Shown here one piece after another: positions 36,976 through 49,900 of a DNA stretch of 64,000 bases (positions are counted from its first letter, which is position 1; every line of letters begins with the position of its first letter). The stretch is from Sclerodactyla briareus (taxonomy: Eukaryota; Echinodermata; Holothuroidea; Dendrochirotida; Sclerodactylidae), in contig JAODTK010005121.1 of assembly GCA_026419785.1 (NCBI GenBank), forward strand, positions 97,361 to 161,360, given 5' to 3'. A program made the position numbers and the translations under genes. The notes below the pieces were generated by a model. It ran no database searches and had not been told where the DNA came from. It saw only the letters and a list, made by a program, of their open reading frames with translations.

Positions 36976-38994
36976 AGAATTCATGGTCTCGATACAGGCC
37001 ATGGCCAGTCCCAGCACGAACCCACTTCAGGTAGTTTCATCACTCCCGAATTAAATCCGTTTATCCAAAGCCCCGCCTATGCACGTTGGCCCTCAGTCTT
37101 TTTTGTTTTGTGCATGTATAATGGAATTCCATGGTGGTGTGGCCTTCCCTGGCCTATATACATGTCTACGTGGATGCAGAAACGTTATCTGCTGGTACGT
37201 ATAGGCCTATCTTCCAACCCCAGATTCGAAAGGAACTGCAATGGCGATTATTTTTTTCCTACTCGGTCAGCTGGGTCTTTTTTATCTCTTTTATATGTAA
37301 TCTTAGCCACTCGTCGCGATTACCAGATAACTTGATGTAGGCAGAAGGACAAACCAGAGTCCTCACTGCTATGGGGTCTTATCTGGTGTTCTGACTACTC
37401 AGTGCTAGTATCACGTGTACGCTAATGATTTATAACGTGTCCTGTTGTCTTCTGAGTCTAATTGCTCATACCCCGTATTAGGGTTGAGAATTAGCTTGAC
37501 CTACACAGGCTATATAACAGCAACATACCAACTGTGTCTCCCTTGTCTCAATTCTCCCCCTTCTCTGTCGTATGAGAAGACTACTGAAAGATCCTATCCC
37601 GAATTCACGTACTACGAAAACTCCAAGTGTTGAAATGTAAATATACCTATCTAATATACTTCGACCCGTAATAGCGCTATTCTCAAACGCAAACCTACGC
37701 ACCAGTGTAAGTGTAGTGTGTATGTAAGTGCGTGTGTGTATGTTTTATGTGGTGTGTGGTTCGTACATGTAAGGTGTGGAAGAATGGGTGGTGGAATGGG
37801 CGCCACGTCTGTAATTCGCCATTGTCGCAAACGTTATAAATATGGCTCCACGCGGGAGCCACATACTCTCGGAATTCCGCATGCAGAGACTGCTCTCAAC
37901 TTTACGGAGGTGTTACCAGTCTGTTTGCGCGCAAAACTGTAACCAAATATGCCAGCTGGATTCCCCGAATATGTTCGCCATCTATTTTCAAAATTTTCAC
38001 AACGGCGTTCCTCCCCCAAAAGTTCCCGGCTATTAAAAGAGAAAACTGTTTCATCTCAATGAGAACTCATCACATATCCGTGTCATGCACGGTTAGAGTT
38101 GAACAATATCAAGGTCGATGACAATTAAAATAATCAACAATCAACCTATCGATCAATCAATCGCTCGCGCGACCAAGTAATGAACCAATGAGACATAGGC
38201 CAATAGCGCTACAGGTCCAGTATGCCCCTTAAAGTTGGATCTTGTGCCTCGGTAAACATCTAGAATGAGAAGCGAGAATCATGCGGCCACAATCACCAAC
38301 AGGTTACAAAGCTGCAGCTGATTGCCGCAAATTGTGATACTGTATCGTCCTGAAATAAGCTCCCATTATTATGTGTCCCTGCGGGGAATGAAATTATTAT
38401 CTTTTTCCAGCGTTTCCCCGAGTTGGCTCGTAAAGGGGGACCGAGTAGATTGGTAAGGAAGGTTCCCAACAGGTGTAACAGTTGCCCCGGGGACGCTAAG
38501 TGTTTTATTTGCGTTCCTTGTCTGAAGGAATAAGGGGTGTGTACAGTTGACCCCCGAGGCATTATTCTTGCCAAGATTTGTGGCGACCTTTCAGTGTTGC
38601 CACGCAATGATAATTTCATTTTCTAGTATTTATTTATCTGTTTTTCACTCGACTGCCATAGAAGTGAAGTCCTCACCTGCTTTAATATCAGCAGTGGGAT
38701 TGCCTTTTCGGAGAGAATGTTACCCGAAATCATGCCAATTTTCAACTATATAGACTAGAGGCAATAAAGTTTTTCTTTTCTTTCCATAAAACAGTCCGTA
38801 CCAATAACAAGTCAATCGCCCCAGTGTCTCGCCGGGTTGCCGATCAGTGAGTTTCTACTTCGTCAGCATGCAGGTTCACCATGCAACAGCATTAAATGGT
38901 TGCTTCCAGATTTGTATTAGCATCTAACAGACAACAGCTTACTAATCTGCTAATCAGCGACCAATTTCAAATTCATAAGGTCTGATTTTTACCA
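36976..38994. other. No gene recognised
   Basis: A 108-codon minus frame at 38293-38619 has no motif. Confidence 0.45.
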
Positions 38995-39380
38995 TTTCTA
39001 CCAAAGGAGAATAAGTTTTATGGAAAATATGACTGGAATTGCCTAATTATGCGATCAGACAGGATAGGATGAAATAGTCAGTACCCGCTGTTCAAAGAAA
39101 AAAAAAAAAATTAGGCATAAATTACGCAAATTATACACGTTTCGGAACTAACAGTGACCCCGAATCCTTGTAAAAGAAGTTTTGAAACTGAAAGTAGACC
39201 ATATTCACCAAGTTTCGTAAAATTCCGACGTCCGACAAATTTTTGAATTTTCGCATAAATTATGCAAATTAGACGACTCAATTCATCTACCTTATATCCT
39301 ACACCTATGTGCCAAACCAAATCACCAGAGCTCCTATACGGTTCGTCCATAATCTTGCTAATGAGTTCAAACAATAAATT
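38995..39380 (+). repeat. Family N repeat array, copy 2
   Basis: GCATAAATTACGCAAATTA at 39114 recurs as GCATAAATTATGCAAATTAG about 141 bases later. Each is preceded by an ACCAAGTTTCGT or ACCAAATCAC block. Confidence 0.6.
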
Positions 39381-40689
39381 ACATAAAAAAAGAGGCTAAT
39401 ACCTACTTAATTAGCGACTTATGTGGCCAAATTCAATTCGAATCGTATACCCACCCGATATCACGAACAGCATTTTATCACAAGGCAGTCTTACCGTTTC
39501 GGAGAAACCTGCTGGACAGAAAAAACGAGACACACATACACATATACAAACATGCACACACACACGACGAAGTGATCGCCAATTCTCTTCTTGAACTTGA
39601 GACAAAAATGAGTTATCGACTGATCGGGAGAAAAGAGTTTTCAAGCGGGGTCGAGTTTGTGAAATGAGTGTACGGTATGTCCTCTTTACATAAACATGTC
39701 ACACTAGGACGCGAGGGTGAATCTCATTCCAAGACAGCCAACGAAGAAACCTTACGGCACTTTCTTCCCATCATATCAGACCATCGAACTTCATGTTCCA
39801 TCTTGAACTTGCTTAGTTAGTAGCTGTGTCAGGTCGGTACTGTTCAACTTTACTTCAACTTTCTTTTTTTGCCCTTCGTTTTTCTTCTGAGCAGTACGAA
39901 CTCAAATGGCAACGAACATACTCTCCACCAAATAATTGAATTGAATTATTTGTTTTAGAGTGGACACACGTGGGTTACGTTCTAATCCAATCTGCGGCGG
40001 GAGGCGTTCATGAAGGAATGCCTGATGGCGATATTGAAGACATCAGGCGAGCAACTGGCGACCCCAGTGGGTATCGGGGTAGACATAGCCCCCCCCCCCA
40101 TACCTATATACACTGACACAGCTGCACAGAGGAAGAATTGCGTCTCCTGTTCTTCTGCCTCTATGAGAGCCTTGTTTTAGTTCCGAGCTCCGAGCTCGAA
40201 CAGTTACCCCCATGTTCAAGTGCGAGTACCATTGCCCGGGCTTACAGTCAATGGAGTCTTTCGCCCATTGACACAAACCGTATTCATTCTAGTACTGCCG
40301 AATGCGATCACTTGAGCACGCACGTTTATGAGAAATCAATTCGCGGAACTAGCTCATGTAGATAGATGTTGAGTTAGTCTTTTCCACATCAGTGGTTGTT
40401 TTTATTCGCATCTGCCTCAGCAGGTTTCAACCAACCTCATCTTAGAGGTCTAGAGAGAGCAAATTGCAAGTTGCCGATCGTGTCACAGAATGTTGACCAC
40501 TAATCTAAAAGGACTCTTGAGAGTGTTACCCTAACTCTGTTTTCCTGAATCTTATTTGATTAGTGGTGTTTTGTTCTAACATTTCCTTTGGTGTTGTTTT
40601 TTGTGGTGACATAGAATACTGTACCTGATACTGGGTTACTACGGATGGCGACTAATCAGTGGCATTTCAAATTAAGGACAATTTTTTGT
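39381..40689. other. No gene recognised
   Basis: Short CA tract near 39540 and poly-C near 40090; nothing else noted. Confidence 0.4.
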
Positions 40690-41260
40690 CGGAAGGAATT
40701 TGTGGAAAACTGACCTTAAATTCTTAGATTATGCAAATTAGAAACATTTTACTCGACTTCCAGTGGCCATCTCTAATTTTAAGATAGAACACCCCTAAAG
40801 ACCCCTCCATTTGGTCAGAAACAGAGATAGCCTTCATCCACAAGATTCGTTGTAATCCATGGAAGTTACAAAAACCAAGTCACATAAATTATGCAAATTG
40901 ACCCACGATGGCCTTGGAATGACCCTTTAACTTTAGTCAGGAACAATAGCCCCATCCATCAAGTTTCGTTCAAATCTGAAAAAGTTCGGAAAATCGCAAA
41001 TTTGACCTCAGATGACCTTGAATTGACCTACACATTTTTCGGATTCAACTATAGTGCCTATGCACCAAGCTCCGTTCAAATACGACTAACTTTAACATTT
41101 CGTGTAAATTATGCAGCATTGCAGTGAAGCCCACTTTCGAACTCATTCAAGATTTCAGTAGGGCGGACATGACGTGTCCCATTTTCAGATCAATCGGATA
41201 TAGCGTTGGAGCGTTATTGTGCTATAACGCCTGAAGTTTCCAGCGGCGGCTACACACCCA
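40690..41260 (+). repeat. Family N repeat array, copy 3
   Basis: Units with ATTATGCAAATTAG or TAAATTATGCAAATTGACC, CAAGTTTCGTTCAAATC and TGACCTCAGATGACCTTGAA, ending in GCTATAACGCCTGAAG and AGCGGCGGCTACACACCC. About four degenerate units. Confidence 0.65.
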
Positions 41261-41359
41261 AGATCATCCCCGGACACTTCCAGTGCCCGGCGATGATACC
41301 ATAATCTTGATTTGAATAGAGCCAACTACCCACAGAGATGCATAGGCAGAATACTCGGA

Positions 41360-41548
41360 TCATGGGAGGGCGAGGGGGCCATTTTCAAGCCCAATATCCG
41401 TCTCGAAGCATTCTTCGCATACACCGTCTTCATCTGACATAACCCGCATGTAAGCACGCAAACCGCCGCTTTCATCAGAACACCGATTCGCGTGATTAGC
41501 ACTTGCATGGATATTCGTCTGATTGTCAGCGCTCTTACTGGGACACAA
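41360..41548 (-). CDS. Possible orphan exon or decayed coding fragment
   Basis: A 62-codon hydrophilic, acidic frame with two Cys separated by two residues (CEEC). Its amino-acid composition is less like random AT-rich translation than its neighbours. No domain is recognised and no convincing splice pair is seen. It lies just beyond a family N repeat. Confidence 0.15.
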   Translation of the reverse strand: MCPSKSADNQTNIHASANHANRCSDESGGLRAYMRVMSDEDGVCEECFETDIGLENGPLALP

Positions 41549-42009
41549 ACATCACCAAGATGGCAATGAAAAGCACACAGAAATGAAATTCTCATGAAAT
41601 GAATTCGGGAGGTTACTGCGATGGCAGGGTGTCATTCAAAGGCACAGACTGTCAAAGATCCCCGCTTAAGGAATACATGGTATGGACTTCAGACCGAAAT
41701 CACCCTAGTGAAATAGACACACCTTTGGAGCGCAAGCATCGATAAGGGGTTGATCCTTCTTCAGGGGCGGGGGCCTGAAAGGGCACTGGTTACCGGCTCC
41801 CTACACATTGTTTTTGCAAGTACAACGCACGGCGGCTATAGGTGAAAGTCATTACGCTCTCTCTCTAGACCACTGAGAGGGACAGGTGCTCGGACCACTA
41901 CACTGCATACCGTCAGTATACGCAAAGGTTGGTGAGTGAATTTCTGCTTAAATTGTGAATTGGCGAGCTAGCATAAAACGCAGCACATCAGACTGAAGAT
42001 CATAATAAT

Positions 42010-43321
42010 AAACCAGAAAGCCAAAAGGCTTAGTGATTCCTTGACTCATTTCTGACAAGCTATGGCCAGACACAAGGCAAATGGAATTCCCATTTTCCAC
42101 AGAAATGATGCTATCTTGATCAAGCCATAGAGTCCGGTACTCTTGATAAGAAAGCGACACGCTTAATTTCAACTCATCAGACCAAACATTCTTGGGTCAA
42201 CAAGGATTTCAAATTTGAGCTCCGTTGACCTCTCAGCTAACGTTCAAAATAATGGGAACAAATGCAGCCATCATAGCTGCATAGTGAACACACATACCGA
42301 TTATAGCCTTCATCCACGTGGGGTCTCGTTATCACGTTTAACAAGCTGAAATATCCCTTTTTCTCAGCCATCTTTCACAGGGTACCTTTTCTCTTGATAA
42401 GGAAGCCACACAACCAATTCCAACCTGACCCCAAACCAATAGGGTTCATGTTCTCATCAGGAGAACAGGCATACCAGTATGTGAGCTACGGTCCCTCTAT
42501 CCGGTGGGGTCGAATCATGCTCCCCACCAGCTAGAGTTGGCCAATTATCAATTTTTTTCACATTATGTTATGTTATTTGGGCTTACAAAGCTGAAATTTT
42601 TGCCAAAATTTGACCGGACCCAAGAACACAACAGGGTCCATGTCCTCATGGGGAAACACTCACATACCATAATGAATCGTCATCCTTCAGTGGGTTGAGT
42701 TATTCAGCACATGGCCAGAAATATCGGACTTTTACCAAATTATCTATTTTTGACTCAACATTCACCCTGCCCGGACCTTAACGCAAAATAATAGGGTTCC
42801 TGTAGTCTCCTAAGAAAACTAGACACCAAATTTCAACCTGATCAGACCGAGCATTCTGGACTTATTGTGTTTAGTATTTTCAGATTTTGACCTCAGGTAA
42901 CCTTTACCTGACCTAAAAACAATGGGGTTCATGTACTCACTGCCAAGTATGAGCTTCATCCATCCAGGTGGGGTCGGAGCCAAAAAATCGACTTTCACAA
43001 ACTTCCTATTTCTGACCAAAATTCACTTCCAACAACGAAAGGGTTCCTGTACTGCTCACGGGAAGCTATACAAACAAATTTCAACTTGATCTGACCAACC
43101 AATCTGACGGTCGTGTTTGTTTAACAGACTCTGACCTCTGGTGACCTCACTGACCTTTCACCTGACCCCAAAAATCCGGTTCCTGTACTCATCATGGGGA
43201 ACCCACATACAATTATGGGCTTCATCCATCCAGTTCGGTCAAGTTATTGTGTTCACAAACCAGGTGTCACACACACACGCGCGCGCGACATGACTGCATT
43301 CCTTCCCTCGTCAAGGAATAA
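42010..43321 (+). mobile_element. Element A, long copy 1
   Basis: Opens with the hairpin AAGCCAAAAGGCTT (42018-42031) and AGTGATTCCTTGACTC. It contains about five internal units marked by CATACC-AGTATG-like words near 42292, 42469, 42663, 42935 and 43206, followed by a (CA/CG)n stretch, and closes with CGTCAAGGAATAAA. ATTCCTTGAC near the start is inverted as GTCAAGGAAT at the end. Non-coding. Confidence 0.8.
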
Positions 43322-44999
43322 AAAAAAAATCATCAACATTGTGAGCATCATACGACTGGAGCAAAACTATGACCGTATGTATTGAATAGAAGAAAGCTGT
43401 GAATAGTTTGTTTAACCCTTTTTTTTATTTTTCGTCTTTTAAATGTGAACCTCCTCTCTCAACAATAACATTAATAATTTTGTACAGAAAATGCACACAT
43501 CCTTATAGGACATCCACGCTTTCAGTATAAATTTTCTTTCAATATATAATAGAATAAAGAAAAACAACAGTAAGGCACGGAACAATCCCAGAATTGTCAT
43601 TGACTCTTATAAATCGGATTAAGAGTAGATTTGGTGTGCAGAATGATCGTGGTGAAGTTAGATTGAAATATAAGCAAGAAGACGTTAAGCTAAGTCCCAC
43701 TCTCGCTACAAATAGGTACACGCACTCTAAGCACCTGATACAAAACATCGCAAGTAGTGAGATGATTGGGTGGGGAAGACAATAGACTAGTTCCGGATAG
43801 ATAGGGGATTTCCTACGACCTAGCTTCGCGAGAATGCAAATAAGAAATAGGCCCTTCAATTTCAAAGGAAGGCATAATGGCGCTGCAGGGGAGGGGGTGT
43901 TCTAATTGCAATCCGAGCACACACGCTGAGGCGTAGCGTCTCTTTACCACTTAATATAGTGACACTATGTTGTGTGAAGATCTATTTAAACAATGGAATC
44001 GCCGTCGATAGAAAATACATTATTGTTGCTGCTTCTAATGTAATATGAAGATCAGCATAGAACCTTACAACCTCTCTACTTTCCAACCCACGCCCGGCAA
44101 AGGCAATAAGAAAACACAAACGTCATCTTACAGAATTAAAACGTCAAAACCGAATGAATATGATGGAATGAAATGATAGCGCCTACCGAACTGAGTGGTT
44201 GAACATAATGATCAAAGTCTGTCATACACAAACGTGACGTGACCAGCTGAACCTTCCACAGACGTATAGGAGAGAGGGGGGTCTCAATTTGGAATGGAAA
44301 ACCCTAAAACAGGATTGGGGGTATTATCAGCTAACACAAACGCCCAACCATTACTGTATTGTCGGAATTTTCAACTTTTCTGAAATCTTGGGCACTAAAC
44401 TGACTTAGGATGGAATGTAAAAAAGGCACAGGCATAGGCCGCTACATCGAACGGTAAGCAGAGGCACACCGCGGAAAACTCGAAATAGAAACGATTCACG
44501 GGACTGAGCAGCCTGGATACTGTTTCTCTCGCGGGGAAGTGCGAATGCGCCAACAATGGTATGGAAGGGAATTCAAAGGTGAGGACTGAGGAAGCTTCAT
44601 TGAACACAATTAATTGTGTTCAATGCAGAACCAATTAGCTTATAGGAGCCCCCCCTCACCCATCTGATCGTCGTCGTATATTGGGGAGATTATCCGCCTT
44701 CTGCCAGATACACATAGGTAATATTACCAAGAAAATAGCAAGCAATGGGCTATACGTGAGAAAGAGTGCCTGGAAAAGTTAAGGCACGTTGCACTTGATG
44801 AAAAAAAAATGTACATAAAAAACGCCAGCTTCGAATCCCTTCACAAAAAAAATGTGACTAAGTACTTTTCATGGAATCATCGCTTATAGGGGGGAATAAA
44901 AAAAAAACTGAGTTATCAAACAGTAAATCATAATTTAGATGGAACGCTTCTGGAGCTAAATCTGTCTTAGAATAGGGAAGAAACATGGATAAATACAGA
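43322..44999. other. No gene recognised; perfect palindrome
   Basis: AT-rich sequence with several poly-A runs (44800-44910). The palindrome at 44598-44625 is listed separately. Confidence 0.45.
44598..44625. repeat. 28-base perfect palindrome
   Basis: Left half CATTGAACACAATT is exactly complementary to the right half AATTGTGTTCAATG with no spacer. Confidence 0.95.
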
Positions 45000-45875
45000 C
45001 GTTTAACAAATTAACGAAATAACACTGCACAACAAGTCTGCTTTCTTCGTCTTCAATAAATATGAATAACTTAAAAATACAAGGTTTCATGTCAAATTCC
45101 TTCGAAATCTCGAACAATGGTAATTTGGGTACCAACGGAATGCTATTTTTCTCATTTTTTTTCTTTATATAATAATTTCCGAAAAAAATATTACATTGCA
45201 ACAATTCAATCATGGAAAACGCATTTCAATGTACAAACGTTATATATTGTTAAACTATATATGAACAATTGATCTGATTGAAGTCATTACTAGGCAGTTA
45301 TGATTACTAATAAAATGCAATGACTCGTACACAGAAACCAAACACATCAAAAGACAATAATAATAATAAAGTAATATTAATATAGGCTACTAATAAATAT
45401 TATAGTAAGCTTGATAGTTTATTGCATTCAGTTTTTCTTTTTTAGTTTACAGTTTCGTTATGAGACTGTTTTTGGAGGTTAGTGGCGGTCTTTTTTCTCC
45501 TTCATAACAGTGGCAGGAATATACCACTCCACAGGAATCCGCCTCGAAGTGAAAAATGGGGCTGCCAATTCCGCTCATTGGCAGACTGCTAGCCCAGTCT
45601 ACAATCTTGGCCAATTCGAAAATAATGATTCAGTCAGTTTGCGATGCATGACAAGAGTACGTACACAGGCCTCAATGATCAGAGAATTATTTATTCTTTC
45701 GACAGAAAATCCACTTCTCTCCTAAATGCAGGAATAACAATGACGTCAACATCAGGAAGGGATGCCAAATATATTTCAGCAGAGTAGCACATTCACAACG
45801 CTTAACAGTTAGCGAGTACAGACTCACTAATGTGGTCGAGGCTATCAGTATGCCCAAACTTTGAAAGGAGACATG
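45000..45875 (-). promoter_or_regulatory. Probable ZFP36-family 3'UTR with poly(A) signals and AU-rich words
   Basis: Reading on the minus strand after the stop codon, AATAAA occurs at 45695-45690 and again at 45423-45418, so at least two cleavage sites are possible. An AUUUA pentamer lies at 45727-45723 and UAUUUAU heptamers at 45399-45393 and 45062-45056. The latter would be included only in a longer transcript. ZFP36-family mRNAs are known to be targets of their own proteins, so these words are candidate autoregulatory sites. UTR extent is inferred. Confidence 0.45.
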
Positions 45876-46966
45876 TCATGAGGGCCAGCCATACGAGTTG
45901 ACGATGCCTCCTTGGTACCCCTCACACCGATACTCCCCTTCCCCCTCCATGACATCACACGGAGATGGGGAGCCTCCTGCCGGCTGTCCTGGGGGTGACG
46001 TTGACCGATCAGAGTAGGTTTCTGGGTCGGAGTCTGGCGGGCTGGGCGGCCGATAGGAGACGGGGCTGGGGGGCTTACTGTTGGATCCATCCGAGAAAAA
46101 CACGTTATCTTTCAGCTGCACGTCGATGAAGCTCGGCCCACTAGGAATGTAAGGTGAGGGTGGCGCCGAGGAGATAGGGCTTTGGAGGTCGGTGATCAAA
46201 AATCCCCGCGTGGACATGAGCAGGTCGGACTGCTCTCCAGTCGCAAGTTCTCTTGCTTTAGCCTTCAGGGCCTCTAGGAGGTGATCCTCCGTGTCGGGGA
46301 AACCAAACGGCGAGTAGGGGCTATCACACACGCTGGGAGGGGGCGTCAGGTCCCCGGTTGACCCCAGAGGCATGCTGTTGAAGGGCAACAGCCTGGGCCT
46401 CTCAACCGTCCTCTCACGGCGCTGCTTGGGAGACATGGCACAACCCTTCCGCTCACCTGGGTTGTGGATGAAGTGACACGGGGTCCCGTACGGACACATC
46501 CCGACCGTGTGATAGGTGCGGCAGAGTTCTGTCTTGTATTTGGGGTGTCGCTGTAGGTTTCGTATTTCGTGCCTTCCGTGAGCGAACTGACACTTGTCGC
46601 CATACTTGCACTTTCCGTTCTCCATGAAGGGGCGACAAAGCTCAGTCTTGTAGCGGTTAGAGTTCTGCTGTGGCTGCTGCTGCGGTTGTTGAGTTTGTGC
46701 GTTGTTCCGCATGTTTCGATCGTTCTCGCTGAAAGCACGGTCACGTGGTCTGTCCTTACTGTTATCGAAGATATTATTGCTGTTGAATACGGAATCGCTA
46801 CCAAAACCGGGCAAGTCAGCTGGCTTAGAAGTGAGGCTCAGGGATCTCATCAGCTGAAGGTTTGGAACGGACGTCTGCCTCTTGAATTCTCCATCTCGTC
46901 TAGTCCAAAATGACCCCCACCTCTGCTCAAAGTTCATCGGGAATGTACTGGTAGGAGAAAATGGCT
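45876..46966 (-). CDS. ZFP36L: ZFP36/tristetraprolin-family CCCH zinc-finger protein, main (3') exon
   Basis: Predicted cytoplasmic RNA-binding protein that binds AU-rich elements in mRNA 3'UTRs and promotes their deadenylation and decay. The exon gives 362 residues, counted from the first full codon (Pro). Two fingers are visible, each CX8CX5CX3H: C110-C119-C125-H129 and C148-C157-C163-H167. Each is preceded by YKTEL, and the 18-residue linker is the family spacing. Before them lie a possible basophilic phosphosite block (RQTS, RSLS) and a Gln-rich run near 90-100. After them come RPRL, TPPP and a long Ser/Pro-rich tail. The acceptor is placed after CCCAG at 46967 because only that AG matches the phase of the upstream donor. 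The frame continues into the intron to an ATG at 47069, giving a 397-residue alternative with an N-terminus unlike the family. The exact paralogue (ZFP36, L1 or L2) cannot be decided, since invertebrates usually carry one pro-orthologue. Confidence 0.96.
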
Positions 46967-49900
46967 CTGGGCTCTGAGGAGGAAACAAAACAATTGAACA
47001 ATAGTATTTTTTATTTTTCATTGTAGGCATTATCATACAACTCCAGCCTCCCTCTCCTCTTACTAGCATTGGAAATACGAGCGATCAAAAGAGTCATCAA
47101 TTTGCCAGTGATCACCGAGTCAATGTATGCAATGTGCGAAAAGGTCCGCATACTGAAAAGTGAAGAAAGGTTCTGCATTTAGGTTCAACTCTGGTAACTG
47201 GGAAGCTTGCCACAATAAATTCAATGAATTTTAATAACAGGGAAGGTGAAAAATATTCCAAGGCAGGCGCTGTTCTCGTAGTCGAGTAAGTTCTGAGGCT
47301 GGGCCGCTGGAATTTGCAAACATGGGTGCTTAATGAACGACAGGCGGGATTTACTGTTAATCTACCCGACATAGCAAGAGAAGCTTTCTGCCTTCCACGG
47401 TGCGGATTACAGTGGGAAGAATGAAGCAATGCTTGCCTTCCAATAGAAACAAAGTAACATTCGCCTGGGGTATCTTAACCCCGAATGAACTTGAGAGGCA
47501 AAAACGAAACCGAGTTCTATCCCGTCACAAACAAGTTTGCGTACTATCGTGTTTCCAAGCAATAGACTATAGTCGACATTATACACAGAGAACCAAATAA
47601 GAATGAGACTCCGTAGTAACCAACCGATAGAGGAAATTGAGTGGGGTGAGAGGCAGTCAAGCTACGTATTCCTACGGGGATGTTGTGGCTCTGTCAGTGC
47701 ACTAATTAGTGTTACCTGGAAAATACTACGCTTAGTTCCACTTGATACTTCAATAGGAAATCAATCAAATCTCCAGGCGACCATGTCCATGTGTCGTAAT
47801 TGCGTATCAATCCTGTAGGCAGTTACAGATGTGAGGCAACCTATTGCAGTTACACGGTACGTGCTAACCTAGCGTGTACCAAAATAAACAAAGATGCACT
47901 GTATAATTCTTGGGAAAGTTTATGCCGTCGACCTTCGATGTTGATCGACCTCACTCAGCCGACAATTACAGAGTATCGTTTGGCGAGGTATGAGAGAAAC
48001 GAAGCCACATTCCGGTTGAAACTCACTATGCCAGCCGAGAACCGCGCTGCTCCAAGAGTCGTATACCAACGAGACCAACAGTCGTCTTAACCCGACAGTG
48101 TTAATCCATACCCTATGTAAAGAACCCAAAGTGTGAATGCATCGCTGAATGTTGGCAATCCGTCCTGTTTTAGAGAACTCCAAACAGGCTATAACACAGC
48201 TAACTTGGGGCAATGGCCGACGTCACTCCAATTGTATTCTATAATAGGATCCAGGTCAAGCGTCAGGAATGTAACAGGGACAAGTCGTTTCGGCGAAGGG
48301 GAGGGGGGACAACGTCAGTACCTCATGGTAAAACCTATCACCAGCTTATGGTGCCGCAGCCTCTAGAAGAACTGCCAATAAGCAAACCTCCGACATTAGC
48401 CACAGAGTACATTCATAAAGTTATAGCCTATAGGCCACTTAATCTGGATTCCACACCCCCTCTAGAAATTATATTACTATAGTCTTCCGCTGCTTGATGG
48501 AAAACTTGGTAATTATGGTGTAATCCATTGTGGTAGGTCATTATACTGTCCAAAGGTCCGCCCTGATACTACCTAGGACATCCAGGGGTCATGGTTCTGA
48601 CGATATTTAAATCGAATTTTCGCTTATCTAGCCGCTTTTGAAAAGGGACCAATTCAATCCCCCCAATCTGACTTTCCGCACCCACGTCCGTCCGCCCTTT
48701 TCAACCAGCTCGCTGGGGCATCGGACTCTCAGCCAATCCCTCACAGATTTAGGGTGAATTAGAAGGCATAATCGTACAATATTTTTTGTTACTCCCATCA
48801 CGAGATCGAATCTACTGAGTGATACAAACACCCCGTAACACTACCACCAGTAAACACAAATGCTTGAAGAGGGCACCGGGGTGAATGGAAACAGCCACAT
48901 ACCACGACGTACCCACACAGGTCAAAGTTAACTAGCAGTGATCAAACGAAAGCGTGAAACGCGGAACTCTTGCATCGTACTATATTTTGGAGCGACTGTA
49001 CATTCTTTGGCTAAAGCAGTATGGTAGTGTATTAAAGGGATTATACTGGCTAGGTTTTTGTTGGGGTCATTTCATTAATATCAATATAAGCTGACTCTAC
49101 ATGAGCATACGACACGAGTTCTTATCAATACTGAAGTGGTCCTGAAACCGTAATCCATTGTGTGTGCACAATTGCCATGCCATTCAAGTTTTATTGATGA
49201 TGATAATCGATAACGATATTATAATTATTTATATAATGTGATAGAGGCATGCCACGCATTCTCCTTCAGTTGTCAGAAAGAAGTATCAATAGAATGAAAG
49301 CATAATAGTTTTGTCCGTTGAATATCGTTTTGTTTTATGACGCTTTATTTACGACTTCCCACGCAAATTCCTGGGTCCTGAGTCCGACTCTCACAATGGC
49401 TGAACATTTCAGTGAAGGTCAACTCTTGAACGCACCCGTAATTACTGTCTAGCATACGGCACATACTCGTCCGCAACACAACGGCTTCTCGAATGGTAGC
49501 TTACGATCTATTGAATGTAAACGTCAACATTTTAAACCTACTAATATGGAAACAAACAAATTTTTGCCCGATTCTAATTCCATACTGTCGGTGAAGAGTT
49601 GAATTATATCACAGCTACGCACCTTAAATGATGAGCCCTTAATAACAAAAGAGATTGGTACTATTTAGAATAGGCCTTTACGGGCAAACTCAGAGTGCGT
49701 TTCATGCTAAATAAATTAAATCAGTGTAGGCAGTCCATAGTGGCTTGGCCACGGACCCAACCTGTGTAGTTATCTGACACTGCGTAACAAGTTCAGTGTA
49801 GTATGTGCAGGGGCACCGTGCGAGATTCAGGGTTTATAGCAAATTCACCTCACCCTCGTATCTAGATACAAGTGTATTTAGAATACTTTTGTTGTCTCTT

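Noticed and set aside
39490-39570. CA-rich stretch with a 77-codon frame
   Set aside because: Low-complexity translation only.
46346-46913. Other frames of 61-152 codons overlapping the ZFP36 exon on both strands
   Set aside because: Shadows of the true zinc-finger frame.
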